DNA of 43,856 nucleotides from Nemertoderma westbladi (GCA_032718475.1 JAUCBJ010005909.1:1-43856), one strand, 5' to 3'. Counted from the stretch's first letter, positions 28,800 through 39,411 are shown. The notes: generated by a model from the letters alone, not told the origin. Translations and numbers: made by a program.

Positions 28800-29420
28800 T
28801 TTTGTTTATATTTCGAATTCAGTATTATTCAGTATTACACAGGCAAAACTGACCTTTACGCGACCTACTGTATGTATAGTCAAGCCTATTTTTCAATCTT
28901 CCTTGGACATGTGGTATGCAATATATATATATTAGTGCCATTAAACATTAATCCTCTATGAACCTAATTTCCATCTTACTCAATAGGCAGAGGTAATTAC
29001 AGTATTATTGGTTTCGCAGTGGCTGACTCTTTCCCCATTCCTTTGTGGTGGTGTGTAGTGTATTAGATCAAACCCTAGCAAGAAGGGATCAGCCCAGCCT
29101 ATCATTGCTAAGACAACACCCTATCAGAATATGTCATTCCTCATGCTGTTACTGTTGGTACCAGTGTAAGAACAAGACTGACGTTAACTGACGTTATACA
29201 GGTCTCTCACAACTCCCCCACTAGCCCAGGTTATCACTGCAATAATGACTGTATTATATTGCCAGACAATGAAAGGTTATTGTTCTTCAACTCAACTTCA
29301 TAACTCATATAGAGCCCTCCTGTATGCTAGTTTCTTTACGTTTAAAGTCCTTCATACATATACAACGTTTCACTCTCTCCAGTTTTTTTTCACGTATATT
29401 TAACTCTAACAATAATACTT
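28800..29420. other. No gene seen
   Basis: This is mixed-composition DNA between the minisatellite and the 3' tail of the two-ORF LINE. Stops are frequent and no splice-bounded crystallin-like exon was found, although the missing first A motif should lie somewhere in this direction. Confidence 0.5.
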
Positions 29421-29625
29421 TAATATATTTATTTATTTATTTATTCCAGACATCAGTAAAATTAAATACATAATACAGACGTCCATATAGCACAGTAAAA
29501 CAATAAATTGTATTATTATAATTAAATCAACGTATGTAATGTATGGTAGGGTATAGGGTAGGCTTACTATGTAAGCATCGAGTAAAAAAATATATTGCAT
29601 ATTAGGTAATATAATAAAAATGCCC

Positions 29626-32505
29626 TTAGTACAGTAGGCTAGAGTCCAGCATGGCCCGTATCCGCGACGTAGCAGACGTTACCCTGGTGACCGCTTGGAT
29701 AAGTTTATTATTACTCGCATCTACTCTGGTAAATGAACTCCTAATCGATTTATGACGGATATGTATGAAACATGGTAGATTGTTATTTCCAAAAAAGAGG
29801 GACATACTGTAACCACTTTGTATGGAGAATAACAACCTAGCCGCCCTATTATACGCCACCTTTAAACGATTATACACTACAGAAGAGTAATTGCTACGTG
29901 ACCACAATGAATTACAATATACCGTAGTTAAAAATGCACGAAACAAAGTAACTTTAGCTGATATAGAACAGCATTTAAATTTTCGAACTAACGTATTTGC
30001 CTTTGCGTATAACCCTCTATTAGCTTTCTTGATGTCATAATCATCATCCCTACTCTCATGAAATAAGTGCCCTAAATATACCCATTTGTGAGCTCTGGAA
30101 ATCTGTTTACCATATAAAAAGAAAGGAATAACACCATTATTACTATAACTACTAGACAAAAAATACATGACCTTGGTTTTCTTTAGATTGAAAATAATAT
30201 TGTGATTTACAGCATAACTAAAGCAACAATTGATAAGAGACTGCAAACCAATAGCGGAATTAGAGATGAGACATATATCGTCTGCATACATTATATGATT
30301 TAATCTACAACCGTCTAATAAGCACCCCACATTGGTATCCACTAAATCGTAACTGAGTTGATCCATGTATACGTTAAATAAGTATCCACTCAAAATACCC
30401 CCCTGCTTAACCCCATTTGATACAGTAAAAGGACTAGAAAAAGATTCACCCCATTTGACCTGCAATGTTTGCTTTCTGTACCAATAAGCTAATACCCTAA
30501 CAATATACTTGGGTATACCCTTGAGGAGAAGTTTCTCAAAAAGTTTATCATGTAGTATTCTATCAAATGCTTTGCTAGAGTCCACAAAGCACACATATAC
30601 TGAAGAACCGTTATATAAATAATAATCAATTATCTCCTTGAGGGTAAAAATGCACAATTCTGTACCACTACGGCGTTTAAACGAGTACTGATAATCGCTT
30701 ACAATTAACTGTGATTCAATACGAGATAGGATAATATACTCAAATAATTTACTAAATATTGAGGCTATAGCTATAGGTCGATAATTACCCTTATCCTCTA
30801 TTGGTCCATTTTTATCTTTTATAATCGGAATTAATAAACAATGGATTGCGCTAGTTGGTATTACACCGTGAATATTCATAGCGGTAACTAATAAGGCCAA
30901 TAGTGTGTTGAGCCGGGGGCTATTGCTATAGATATAATGCTCAGCAGCAATACCATCGGGGCCAGCACACTTATCCTTCTTTAAGTTTGATATTGCACAA
31001 CTAATTTCACCTGCACTCACAATGAAATCATTAGAGAATTCAACATCATCCAAATTATTAAGTGTGTAATTGACAGCACCAGTAGCATTATCTACAATAT
31101 TAAATAAAGAATGGTATTCATTTCTAAATAAATCACAAACTTCAGCTTCACCTGAGGCTCCGCTAACTGTTTTCGGTAGTGGCACAGATGTGGTACTTTC
31201 TTTTTTGACATCGCGCCAAAACGACCGATAGTCATTGCCGAGTTGCGATGCAGCCATTTTATCGGCTTTTCGCGTTGTTACTTCTCTACGACATTGTCGT
31301 AGAGCACGTTTAAAATTGGCCTTTGTAGCCATATATTTTCTATGTATCTCGCCGTTTCTAGGTGACCCAGCCTCACGCCATAACCTAAACCAATTGCGGG
31401 ATTCCTCGTACTTAAATTTGACTACGTCATTCCAACCGGGAATGTTATAATTACGTGACGAATCAATGCCCTGTTTAGTGGGCAATGAATCGCGAGCCGT
31501 TTTAGAAATAGTGTCTGAAATACTGTCCCAAAAATCAGAAATGCAATCCGCATGCTCTTTACAGCGTGGGTTTTGACATTTAATACCATCGGGTATTACC
31601 AAGTGATCAAGTCGATCATTAAGTAACGTACTATAATCTTTCAAATTGTTAGCATTTGTTTTCGACCAACATATTTCGGGGCCGTTTCTCGCATTAGAGC
31701 TTTGCGTATTTGCATTGGTAGCATTAGCATTAGCATTATCATTATCAATATCTATTTTATGCACATCAATGTTTAGCACAATGTTAACTGGCATATGGTC
31801 AGTAACCGTCTTATCATAATCAATACGAGTATCATTAACAATAGATTTGAAACTCGATGAAACAACAACGTGGTCCAGCCATGATGTTGTGCCATGAGCT
31901 GCACTTACAAAGGAGAAACTATTACTGGGTAGGGTTTCTACATCTAAGACAGTGAGGCCAAAATTATTGCACCAATCATTTAGTTCAGTATAAAAAGGTC
32001 GCCCAGGGGACGCATTAAAATCGCCAAATATACAACACGCTGTCGATGGGGATGACTCTATTATGGACTGCAATTTTCCTAAATATTCGACAAAAATATC
32101 ATGATTATCTGGTGACTCGTATGGTAGGTAAACATTTAGCATTAAAAGTTTACTACCATCTGTAAGATTAATATAAAAAGGCAAAATGCGAAACTCTTTA
32201 TCAGACAACAATTCGGTTGGTTCAAAACTAATCGCATTACTAATTTTCTGAGTGGATAACACAGCCAATCCACCGTAAGGGCGCCCTAATTGAAAACCAT
32301 CTGATAAATCAACAGGCGAAGTGCCATACGGTGTAAAATCTTTGTTAATTGATGCAAGAAATCCCAATTCTTGTTGTGGGAGGAAATGTTCTTGCAATAT
32401 AACTATATCCGATTCTTTGCAAAGTTCCCTGACTACAGTCATAGATTCAGGTGACTTAATTGAATTCGCATTATATGAAGATATCCTAATGTTTTGAAAA
32501 GCCAT
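29626..32505 (-). CDS. LINE ORF2: EEP endonuclease and reverse transcriptase
   Basis: This 959-residue protein has the length of a complete LINE ORF2. Residues about 1-245 form an EEP endonuclease that nicks the target: SSYNANSIKS, ILQEHFLP (catalytic Glu), IFGDFNASPG, SWLDHVVVS and VTDHMPV (catalytic Asp-His) are all present. The RT follows, with NYRPIAIASIFSKLFE, motif A CFVDSSKAFDRI, VSNGVKQGGILSGYLFN and motif C HIMYADDICLIS. The C-terminal part has WVYLGHLFHES and LWSRSNYSSVVYNRLKVAYN. There is no RNase H or Cys-rich C-terminal finger. The start ATG is 132 bp after the ORF1 stop, so it is probably translated by re-initiation or from the same bicistronic RNA. No stop, frameshift or lost catalytic residue was seen. 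Confidence 0.95.
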   Translation of the reverse strand: MAFQNIRISSYNANSIKSPESMTVVRELCKESDIVILQEHFLPQQELGFLASINKDFTPYGTSPVDLSDGFQLGRPYGGLAVLSTQKISNAISFEPTELLSDKEFRILPFYINLTDGSKLLMLNVYLPYESPDNHDIFVEYLGKLQSIIESSPSTACCIFGDFNASPGRPFYTELNDWCNNFGLTVLDVETLPSNSFSFVSAAHGTTSWLDHVVVSSSFKSIVNDTRIDYDKTVTDHMPVNIVLNIDVHKIDIDNDNANANATNANTQSSNARNGPEICWSKTNANNLKDYSTLLNDRLDHLVIPDGIKCQNPRCKEHADCISDFWDSISDTISKTARDSLPTKQGIDSSRNYNIPGWNDVVKFKYEESRNWFRLWREAGSPRNGEIHRKYMATKANFKRALRQCRREVTTRKADKMAASQLGNDYRSFWRDVKKESTTSVPLPKTVSGASGEAEVCDLFRNEYHSLFNIVDNATGAVNYTLNNLDDVEFSNDFIVSAGEISCAISNLKKDKCAGPDGIAAEHYIYSNSPRLNTLLALLVTAMNIHGVIPTSAIHCLLIPIIKDKNGPIEDKGNYRPIAIASIFSKLFEYIILSRIESQLIVSDYQYSFKRRSGTELCIFTLKEIIDYYLYNGSSVYVCFVDSSKAFDRILHDKLFEKLLLKGIPKYIVRVLAYWYRKQTLQVKWGESFSSPFTVSNGVKQGGILSGYLFNVYMDQLSYDLVDTNVGCLLDGCRLNHIMYADDICLISNSAIGLQSLINCCFSYAVNHNIIFNLKKTKVMYFLSSSYSNNGVIPFFLYGKQISRAHKWVYLGHLFHESRDDDYDIKKANRGLYAKANTLVRKFKCCSISAKVTLFRAFLTTVYCNSLWSRSNYSSVVYNRLKVAYNRAARLLFSIQSGYSMSLFFGNNNLPCFIHIRHKSIRSSFTRVDASNNKLIQAVTRVTSATSRIRAMLDSSLLY

Positions 32506-32637
32506 TTTAATATTTTAAAGTTGTATGAAAAAAGAGGTATAGTTTAAAAATTCAAAATAGGTTACAAAAATAAAATCTCGGTATATATATAATATATATA
32601 GCGTATTGGACAGAATCAAAATTATAATAACTTTCAG

Positions 32638-33831
32638 TTATTGGTCATTGCCTGCGCTCACCCCTCCCCCCCCGGTGTCAGGCTGAGACGCTAATGATAC
32701 ACGTTGCAGCTGGTCTGCTTCAACTCTCCTCGCCTGGGTCAGTTCATCAGCAGCCGCCTTTGGGAAGCTAGCTCGATTGCGGTTGGACGTACCGTTTGCA
32801 TAGGAAATAAACGGTCTGATACGACAGAATTGGGGCCATGCCTCAGGTACCAGTAACTTCTCGTCGTCTGGTTCCTTACACTCAAGTCGAAACGAGGAGT
32901 ATGATGCGTCATCAGGTGAAATCTTCCTGCAGTTCACGTCTATCTTAACATTCACTTTGATGTAAGTAGAGATCTCTTCCGCGGTAACTTCCGGACCACA
33001 TCCAGATAGGAATAATCGCTTTGTCGGTGCAATCGTAGCAAACGCCTGCGATGTTGACGAACCTTTAACAAACTTACTTTTACCAGACTGCCTGTTGCGT
33101 CGAGGCCCACTAGGCGGACGACGACCAACTTCTTCGCCGCGATCGGGGAAGAGACTTCGAGGTCGACCTTGCGGGAGACGTCCTGCAGCCGGACCCGGTC
33201 GACCGTACCGATCGACTGGCTCAGACCAATCGCCTTCTTCCCGCTCCGACATGTCAGATAACTCTGAGAGGAGACGATACCGGTTATCGTCATGCAAACC
33301 GGTATTACCAATCAACGCTTCACGGTACAACGACTCTTTACGTCCAGAATCGCGATTGCGATACACATCAGCTCGTGGATTTAACGGTTTTTGCTTTTGT
33401 GGCCAGGGCTCAGCCTCAGTGCCAGAGGGGGGCCTAGTATTATGTGACCTACTGCTACGGGTAGGCCTACCAGAGTCTCCATTAATTGGTATTTCGGAAA
33501 CATCACTATCAACATCATTCGTATTGCCTCTACAGTCGGTACCAGTAGGCCCTAATCCAATGTCGTCGCGATTAACATCAGAGGCATACCTGGCACTGGC
33601 AGGTAGGCCTACCGCTACCGGTAACTCACGTCTGGATTCCAGGACAGCTACCCTATCTTGGAGCTCGCCCAACTTCATAAAAAGAACCGTTATTTCGGCA
33701 CTACTCAATGAAAACGGCGGAGTATTCGCCAAGTTGTCACATATAAATATTGGTTTATCGCAGTCCGGTAGTTCCAGAAACCCGTTGAACTCAATCATGT
33801 CTATGATGTCCTCAACTATAGACTTTCGCAT
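32638..33831 (-). CDS. LINE ORF1 RNA-binding protein
   Basis: This 397-residue protein is upstream of ORF2 in the same LINE and probably packages the element RNA. The N-terminus has a short leucine-rich stretch (LFMKLGELQDRVAVLESRR) that can form a coiled coil. The middle is long, hydrophilic and rich in Arg, Ser, Gly and Pro, with RG/RP clusters, and looks disordered. The C-terminal part (about residues 270-345) has KRLFLSGCGPEVTAEEIS, IKVNVKIDVNCRKIS and FCRIRPF, resembling the RRM-like fold found in many ORF1 proteins. The end is Gly-rich (TGGGGVSAGNDQ). No zinc knuckle is present. The frame is intact. The assignment rests on position and this layout, not on a specific signature. Confidence 0.8.
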   Translation of the reverse strand: MRKSIVEDIIDMIEFNGFLELPDCDKPIFICDNLANTPPFSLSSAEITVLFMKLGELQDRVAVLESRRELPVAVGLPASARYASDVNRDDIGLGPTGTDCRGNTNDVDSDVSEIPINGDSGRPTRSSRSHNTRPPSGTEAEPWPQKQKPLNPRADVYRNRDSGRKESLYREALIGNTGLHDDNRYRLLSELSDMSEREEGDWSEPVDRYGRPGPAAGRLPQGRPRSLFPDRGEEVGRRPPSGPRRNRQSGKSKFVKGSSTSQAFATIAPTKRLFLSGCGPEVTAEEISTYIKVNVKIDVNCRKISPDDASYSSFRLECKEPDDEKLLVPEAWPQFCRIRPFISYANGTSNRNRASFPKAAADELTQARRVEADQLQRVSLASQPDTGGGGVSAGNDQ

Positions 33832-34029
33832 ATATTCTATATATATATATACGCTATATTTGTCTGTGTAATTCGGTGCTTCACTCTACTCTACAGAGAA
33901 TTAAATTGTATCTCTAAGTGGGTTGGTCCGGGTATTCCTTTGTAATAATCACTATTGTGCTATTAATAGATTTGTTTGTTTGTTTACCGGTATTGACATA
34001 GAACCTTTTATGGATCTGGAATAAAGAAT

Positions 34030-34034
34030 CTAAT
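34030..34034 (+). repeat. Left target-site duplication (CTAAT)
   Basis: CTAAT directly precedes the 5' LTR (TGTTATATCCC) and recurs at 39702-39706 directly after the 3' LTR (ATAACA). A 5-bp duplication is usual for Ty3/gypsy integration. Confidence 0.85.
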
Positions 34035-34776
34035 TGTTATATCCCAATGTCATAACCCTAGAAACACTAGAGCTATAACATGGCTCGCCCCATATATATA
34101 TATATATATTTATTTATTTATTTACTCTTTATTCCGCACCAGGAGGCACATAGCTACAGAACAACATAACAGATGCCTACTAAATTACAGTATGCAGTAG
34201 GCCTACGTACAGCACAAAATATACACATTAATATGAAAATACTAAAAAATAATAATAAGTCTTAAAAGTGACGGTTTCACGAAACGAAAAACCGTGAGAA
34301 TGGTCTGCAAGCAGAGTAAATGGTTCGCACCAAATCATTCTGAGATTCACTGACCCGTTTAAAAAGGCTGTGTACAGATCTGCTGTGAATATGACACAGC
34401 ATTGGCAGATTTAATGTGCCGAATGAGAGTGAGATACTGGTCGGTTCATCACCAATAAGGCGAGAGATATTAAATAAAATACGAGCGCAATTATTATACG
34501 CAACTTGTATTTTATCGTATACACGTTGAGAATAATTTGAACGGGTCCACAGACTGTATATAGACATATATATAGACCTATACCTGGTGATGGAGTACCG
34601 TATTAATTAGGCCTATTAGCGCTATAGACAGCGCGGTGTCTGACATCATGATACTGTGATATACTGATATATTATTACGAGACTAATAATACGGACATAT
34701 TACATATTATTATGATATTATGTTTTATATTATATCTGACCGCCTAGTTCATCTACCCGCGGTCCAAGACATAACA
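34035..34776 (+). repeat. 5' LTR, interrupted by a LINE fragment
   Basis: It starts TGTTATATCCCAATG and ends CAAGACATAACA. Without the insertion at about 34109-34565 it corresponds to the 276-bp 3' LTR. An AT dinucleotide run in the LTR is where the LINE landed. Confidence 0.95.
34109..34565 (-). mobile_element. 5'-truncated LINE inside the 5' LTR
   Basis: This about 456-bp insert has an AAAT-repeat tail at its left end and an open C-terminal ORF2 piece (34567-34277) reading SLWTRSNYSQRVYDKIQVAYN. That is close to the C-terminus of the intact LINE next door (SLWSRSNYSSVVYNRLKVAYN) but clearly a different family. It inserted into the AT run of the LTR, and the AT bases on both sides probably include the target duplication. 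The 3' LTR lacks it, so it arrived after the LTR element. Confidence 0.88.
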
Positions 34777-34793
34777 TGGCGCAGTGATTGATT
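34777..34793 (+). promoter_or_regulatory. Primer-binding-site candidate
   Basis: TGGCGCAGTGATTGATT begins immediately after the LTR. TGG at this place pairs with the CCA end of a tRNA primer. I could not decide which tRNA it fits. Confidence 0.55.
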
Positions 34794-34817
34794 AAACCTC
34801 GATAAACAGATAAAACC

Positions 34818-36449
34818 ATGGCCGCCATTGAACAAACTTCTTGGTTGGAGCTAACACCAGAGGATATCGATAAACTGGACAGGAGTAGCCTTATTACATA
34901 CTGCAAATATGCAGAGATCCAGTTCGACACCAGGACGGCGACAGTAACGCTGCGTCGTCGACTGCTCAAACTCATAACGGGGGAAGGTACCGGTACTATT
35001 ACGCCGCACCCGGAACCTCCCGCCCAATTCGATATCGCTCAACTCATCGCTCAGCTCCGTTATACCGATGAACAACGGGACGCACAACGCGAACAACGGG
35101 AAGCCCAACGAGAAGTTCAGCGCGAACAAAGAGAGGAGGAACGGGAATTACGTTTATTACAACTCCTACAACCACGGGGTGCTGATACAACGACGACGGA
35201 ACAGCATCCTGGACACCATAACCACGGACATAACGTTAGTTCCAGTGCTAAACTGATTGTCCAATCACCCCCAAACCTAGATATAGACTTTAATTATCAG
35301 CGTTTTAAACGCTGGGAAGTACAGTGGCGTAACTACATTCGTGCCGTTAGACTCGACGAAAAACCACGAGAAGAACAGATATCTGTGTTTTTCTCTTACT
35401 GTTCCCCAGAATTCCTCAACCATATCCGTTATAGACTCGGAATATCCACCGAAACGGAAAAATCGGCGTCGGAAGTCCTGGAAGATATACGGGTTTATCT
35501 TCGCGCCGAGCAGAATGTAGTTGTGGATCGCCATAAACTGGTTCAACTACAGCAAGAACAGGGTCAGAATTTCGACGATTATTATGTTCGCCTCTGTGAG
35601 ATGGCCGAGGACGCCGAGCTTGAATCAATGACCAGGGACGACTGGTTAAACACCCTTCTGATCCGAGGAATTCGGGACGATGAAACCCGGGAAGAATTAT
35701 TCTCTAAACGTCCGCCAATGAATCGCCAAGAAACTGTCGACTTTTGTCGATCCCGTGAGATTGCAATTCGTGACAATCAACTCCTTAAACAGCGCCGTAT
35801 TAGCGGAATACAGCAACCTACCGGTACCACAGACAACCGACAAGGAAGGAGTAAGTCGAAGTCGCGATATAAGAGCGGTTATAAACGTTCTAAGGAAGAA
35901 ATCCAAACCCGATCTCCTTCGGCCGCTCGAATTCGGGATGCAATGGATAAAGCCAAAGCAAAGGGTGAATGTATATACTGTGGTGGGAATTTTCCACATA
36001 GAGGCGGTGATTATTGCAAAGCGGCCGATAAAACTTGCCGTAATTGTAATATAAAAGGGCATTACGCATCACAATGCGTCGCGGTAAAATACAAAAAACG
36101 TCCGCAAAACACTAGTGTAATCCGCATAGCGGATATCCATGGGTACACAGCCGCACACCGGAAACCGCTGGTTCCTATTGATTTTTATTTGGAGGGGGAA
36201 TACGTTGGAAACACTACGTGTATTGCTGACACGGGGGCTCAAGTTATTGCTGCGGGCTCAGACATTCTATACGAATGGGCCCTGCCTGAGGGCGAAGGGG
36301 GTAAAATTGTGCCCCCAGACTGCCCATTGTTAAATGCCAATGGTGGAACTATATCTTGTGAAGGGATGATTTATATGGAATTATCGGTTGGGAATGAAAC
36401 CCATGGGGATTGGATTTATCTTTGTCCAGACCTTTTCAAAGATATATAA
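34818..36449 (+). CDS. Gag-protease polyprotein of the Ty3/gypsy element
   Basis: This 543-codon frame starts at ATG in a good context (ACCATGGCC). Residues about 75-115 form a charged coiled coil of QRE repeats. About 150-330 is a capsid-like region with FKRWEVQWRNYIRAV and FDDYYVRLCEMAEDA. Cys/His-rich knuckles lie at about 385-420, the second being a standard CRNCNIKGHYASQC (C-x2-C-x4-H-x4-C). An aspartic protease follows with IADTGAQVIAAG near 470, the DTGA catalytic triad. Gag forms the particle and binds RNA; the protease cuts the polyprotein. The frame stops at 36447-36449 just where the reading should pass into the protease-RT link (LGIVHPEFP in another frame), so a frame change already lies there. 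It is otherwise intact, unlike the rest of pol. Confidence 0.93.
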   Translation: MAAIEQTSWLELTPEDIDKLDRSSLITYCKYAEIQFDTRTATVTLRRRLLKLITGEGTGTITPHPEPPAQFDIAQLIAQLRYTDEQRDAQREQREAQREVQREQREEERELRLLQLLQPRGADTTTTEQHPGHHNHGHNVSSSAKLIVQSPPNLDIDFNYQRFKRWEVQWRNYIRAVRLDEKPREEQISVFFSYCSPEFLNHIRYRLGISTETEKSASEVLEDIRVYLRAEQNVVVDRHKLVQLQQEQGQNFDDYYVRLCEMAEDAELESMTRDDWLNTLLIRGIRDDETREELFSKRPPMNRQETVDFCRSREIAIRDNQLLKQRRISGIQQPTGTTDNRQGRSKSKSRYKSGYKRSKEEIQTRSPSAARIRDAMDKAKAKGECIYCGGNFPHRGGDYCKAADKTCRNCNIKGHYASQCVAVKYKKRPQNTSVIRIADIHGYTAAHRKPLVPIDFYLEGEYVGNTTCIADTGAQVIAAGSDILYEWALPEGEGGKIVPPDCPLLNANGGTISCEGMIYMELSVGNETHGDWIYLCPDLFKDI

Positions 36450-37190
36450 TTATCTCTCCCTGCCTGAAGGGGCTTGGGATTGTTCACCCAGAATTTCCCA
36501 CCCCTCTTCATCTGGCAAGTGGGTGGAGAGAAACTTCTATAAATGTAATCCCTTGTAATCCCTCAAAATCCCCAAATAAAATCCCAAACATAATATCAGC
36601 TGTACCTATAGAATATACTGTTATTCCAAAACCAATAAATAATATCCCAAATTTAATTCAGCTGTACCTGTAGAGATCATAATGATACCAATGTAAAAAA
36701 TATTAAACAAGAACTTCTGGTGGAATTCCAGGATGTTTTTGCTAGTGGTGGTCCATTACGGACAATGACCGGGCCTCCCATGGAGATTGAGTTAAGGGAC
36801 AATGCCCAACCATTTTGTATCCATGCAGCGCGGTCTATACCTTTCCCCTACAGGGAGAAAGCCCGATTGGAACTCATCGCCATGGAGATGCAGGGAATTA
36901 TAGAACGGGTAGGGGATCACCCTACTTTATGGTGCCACCCAATTGTGGTTTGCCCAAAGCCGAATTCCCCAGGAGAAATTCGCATGACTGTGGACCTCAC
37001 TAAATTGAATTCCCAGGTCCACCGAACTACTCACAATTCCCGCACTCCATATGACGTAGTATCTGATCGAACACCGGGGGCGCAAATATTTACAGTTCTA
37101 GACGCCAGGAAGTGGTACTGGCAGGTGGAACTTGCAGAATCCTCTCGGGATTATACGACTTTCATCACTCCATGGGGACGTTTTAGATAA
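36450..37190 (+). pseudogene. Pol, first part: protease-RT link and RT fingers/palm
   Basis: 36450-36670 reads KGLGIVHPEFPTPLH, the usual sequence between protease and RT, in a frame different from gag. 36720-37190 (same frame as gag) reads CHPIVVCPKPNSPGEIRMTV, then TVLDARKWYWQVEL, RT motif A with its catalytic Asp but Trp where Gly is usual in DARKGYWQ. FITPWGRFR is followed by a stop at 37188-37190. The reading continues in another frame. Motif C is in the next piece. All catalytic Asp codons of the RT remain, but no single frame carries them together. Confidence 0.88.
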
Positions 37191-37192
37191 GG

Positions 37193-37804
37193 CGGACTCC
37201 AATGGGGTTCATATCTACAGGCGATAGCTATAACTACCGTGGAGACATGGCACTCCACGGGGTGCCACAGGTACATAAAGTGGTGGATGATATACTCATC
37301 CAGGACACTAACCTCACAGACCACATCCAGCGGGTTCGGACCATCCTTCAGAAATGCCGCGAGGCAGGGATTACATTACATCCCTCAAAATGGCAATTCG
37401 CCCAACCCTGTGTAAAATTCGCCGGGTTTATTGTGTCTGGCGCAGGAACTGAAGCAGACCCTAATAAACTCAAAGCAATAGCTGGCTATCCAATCCCTCT
37501 CAATATTACGGATCTTCGCAGCTTTATGGGCCTTGTGAACCAGTTAGGCCATATTTCCAGCGAAATAAGCACATATGCAGCACCTCTCCGGGACTTATTG
37601 CGCACCCGTAATACATTCATGTGGACCCCCAACCACCAAGATGCATTCCTGAAGGTGAAAAATGCATTGGTGCAACCGCCAATCCTTGCACCATTTAATC
37701 TACAGGCAGAGACCAAGCTGGAAACAGATGCTAGCCGTCTGCACGGTTTCGGCTTATCTTCTACAGTGGCATGGAGATCATTGGAATTTAATATGTTGCG
37801 GTAG
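37193..37804 (+). pseudogene. Pol, second part: RT palm/thumb and start of RNase H
   Basis: After a frame change at about 37190 the frame reads RTPMGFISTGDSYNYRGD and VHKVVDDILIQD. This is RT motif C as VVDD rather than the more common YVDD/YLDD. LHPSKWQFAQPCVKFAGFI, the thumb and connection region, follows. LETDASRLHGFG near 37725 is the first catalytic Asp of RNase H. The frame is lost near 37745-37800, and RNase H continues in the frame of the next entry. Confidence 0.88.
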
Positions 37805-38882
37805 CCATTTCCTGTCAGATGCAGAAACGCGCTATGCCACAATAGAACTGGAGTGCTGCGCGATCCGATATGCAATCCAGAAATGCCGCATATACTTATT
37901 GGGCCTTCCTTTATTCACAGTTGTGACAGATCACAGGCCTTTAGTCACACTATTTAATAACTACTCAGTTGATCAGGTCGAAAACACAAAAATTCAGCGG
38001 ATCAAAAGTGATCTGCAATCCTGTTACCAATTCAAAGTCGAATGGCAAAAAGGAAAATCCCATAGAATAGCCGACTGCCTTAGCCGTTCACCAGTTGACG
38101 ACCCTTCCCCAGAGGAGGACGATTTCGATGGCTGTGACTTTAATATCGCTGCTGTGTGTGCTAAAATCGAGGAAACAACACCCCGAATCAATGATCCCAT
38201 CCTCGAGGAACTGCGTGTAGCAGCACAGGATGATTCGAACTACAAGAAACTCATTGAATTAATCCAAAATGACTTTAAGGATATCCGAGAGCTACCTCCA
38301 TTTTTAAAAAAGTTCACATCGATTCGCGGTGAACTTTCATTAGCCGATGGACTAATCCTTTACCGGGATAGGATTATTATCCCACAATCCCAACAGCCCG
38401 AAATATTACGTCGACTGCATACATCCCATCAGGGTATCACCCGTACCAAGCAGCGCGCCCGCCAGACTGTACACTGGCCTGGAATATCACGTGATATTGA
38501 ACTTATGATTAATAAATGCCTTGCTTGCCAGGAATTGCGACCCAGTCTCGCGAAAGAGACACTACAATCTGATGAAATTCCAAACCATCCATTCCAATCT
38601 GTATCTACAGACCTTTTTGCAATTGGTAGTAAACACTACCTTGTTTACGTCGACCGACTTTCTGGCTACCCAGATATTCATGAGTGGCGGTATGACCCAA
38701 CTTCAAAGGAAGTTGCATATATTTTAAGACAGTGGTTTGTAGACCTAGGAGTCCCTGTTCTCTTGAGGTCAAATGGTGGACCTCAATTCAATGCAGCCTC
38801 ATTCCGCGCATTCCTGAAGCGATGGGGAGTTGAATGGAGACCCAGCACCCCATACTTCCCGTCCCGATGGACGATCACCTAA
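37740..38882 (+). pseudogene. Pol, third part: RNase H and integrase, damaged catalytic site
   Basis: RNase H continues with CCGSHFLSDAETRYATIELE (catalytic Glu) and TVVTDHRPLV (catalytic Asp). The integrase has the zinc-binding LHTSHQG...NKCLACQ (H-x3-H...C-x2-C). Its core has SVSTDLFAIGSKHYLVYVDR with the first Asp. The second catalytic residue is changed: LRSNGGPQF where the family has DGGPQF. After STPYFPS the sequence jumps, and the block with the third catalytic residue (Glu) is deleted, with loss of frame. The integrase of this copy cannot be active. Integrase normally inserts the cDNA into chromosomes, so this copy must have been integrated by enzyme from elsewhere. Confidence 0.9.
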
Positions 38883-39324
38883 CGAGATCGTTTTCGGTCG
38901 CCTATTACGATCTCGCATCCCGGCACACCACAACCGATACAATCAATGTTGGCTGGATCAAGCTGATATTGCTGATAAACGTGCCGCCGATCGTCGTGAC
39001 TACAATAAGGATATCTACAACCATTCTGCTCGCGATCTCCGACCAATTAAAGTTGGTACTCGTGTATGGATTCAGGCGCTGGAAACTTAGTTCGGACGGA
39101 CCAGGCGCTGGTCCAATGTTGGAATAATTGTGGGCGTTGGTACTCGACGTGAATACCGGGTTAAACTGGCATCAGGTCGTGTATGGTGGCGCAACCGCCG
39201 TTTTCTCTGTCCTTACGTATCACCGGATGACACTGAAACTTCCAACCTTTCAAACGATATCCCCAAACATTCACAAACTGAAACTATTTCTCCCGCAGCA
39301 CAATCTCTGCGACGAAGCCCTTGA
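38842..39324 (+). pseudogene. Pol, last part: integrase C-terminal domain
   Basis: After the deletion the frame reads DGRSPNEIVFGRLLRSRIPA and KVGTRVWIQALET, then a TAG at 39088-39090, and the same frame continues with YRVKLASGRVWWRNRRFLCP. This is the end of a Ty3/gypsy integrase with its small C-terminal beta domain. The tail is Ser/Thr-rich. It ends about 100 bp before the purine tract. There is no envelope-like frame. Confidence 0.85.
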
Positions 39325-39411
39325 ACACGGACACCAGTTATTCGTTTCGGACATACAACTACTATACCTATCTAAACTCGATCTTAACATAGTCCAAACT
39401 CTTAAGATCGT

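Larger units (their letters stand above)
29422..33900 (-). mobile_element. Two-ORF LINE with both frames open
   Basis: In transcription order this element has ORF1 (33831-32638), a 132-bp spacer, ORF2 (32505-29626), about 180 bp of 3' UTR and an AAAT-repeat tail at about 29425-29447. Both frames are uninterrupted and contain the expected motifs, so this may be a potentially active copy. The 5' end is not sharply defined; it lies within about 200 bp of the LTR element that starts at 34035. I place it only loosely in the Jockey/CR1 group. A 5'-truncated LINE related to its C-terminal end lies in the neighbouring 5' LTR (34109-34565). Confidence 0.85.

Noticed and set aside
33095-33871. 258-codon plus-strand frame
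   Set aside because: It is antisense to the LINE ORF1 and kept open by its Arg/Ser/Gly/Pro-rich codons.
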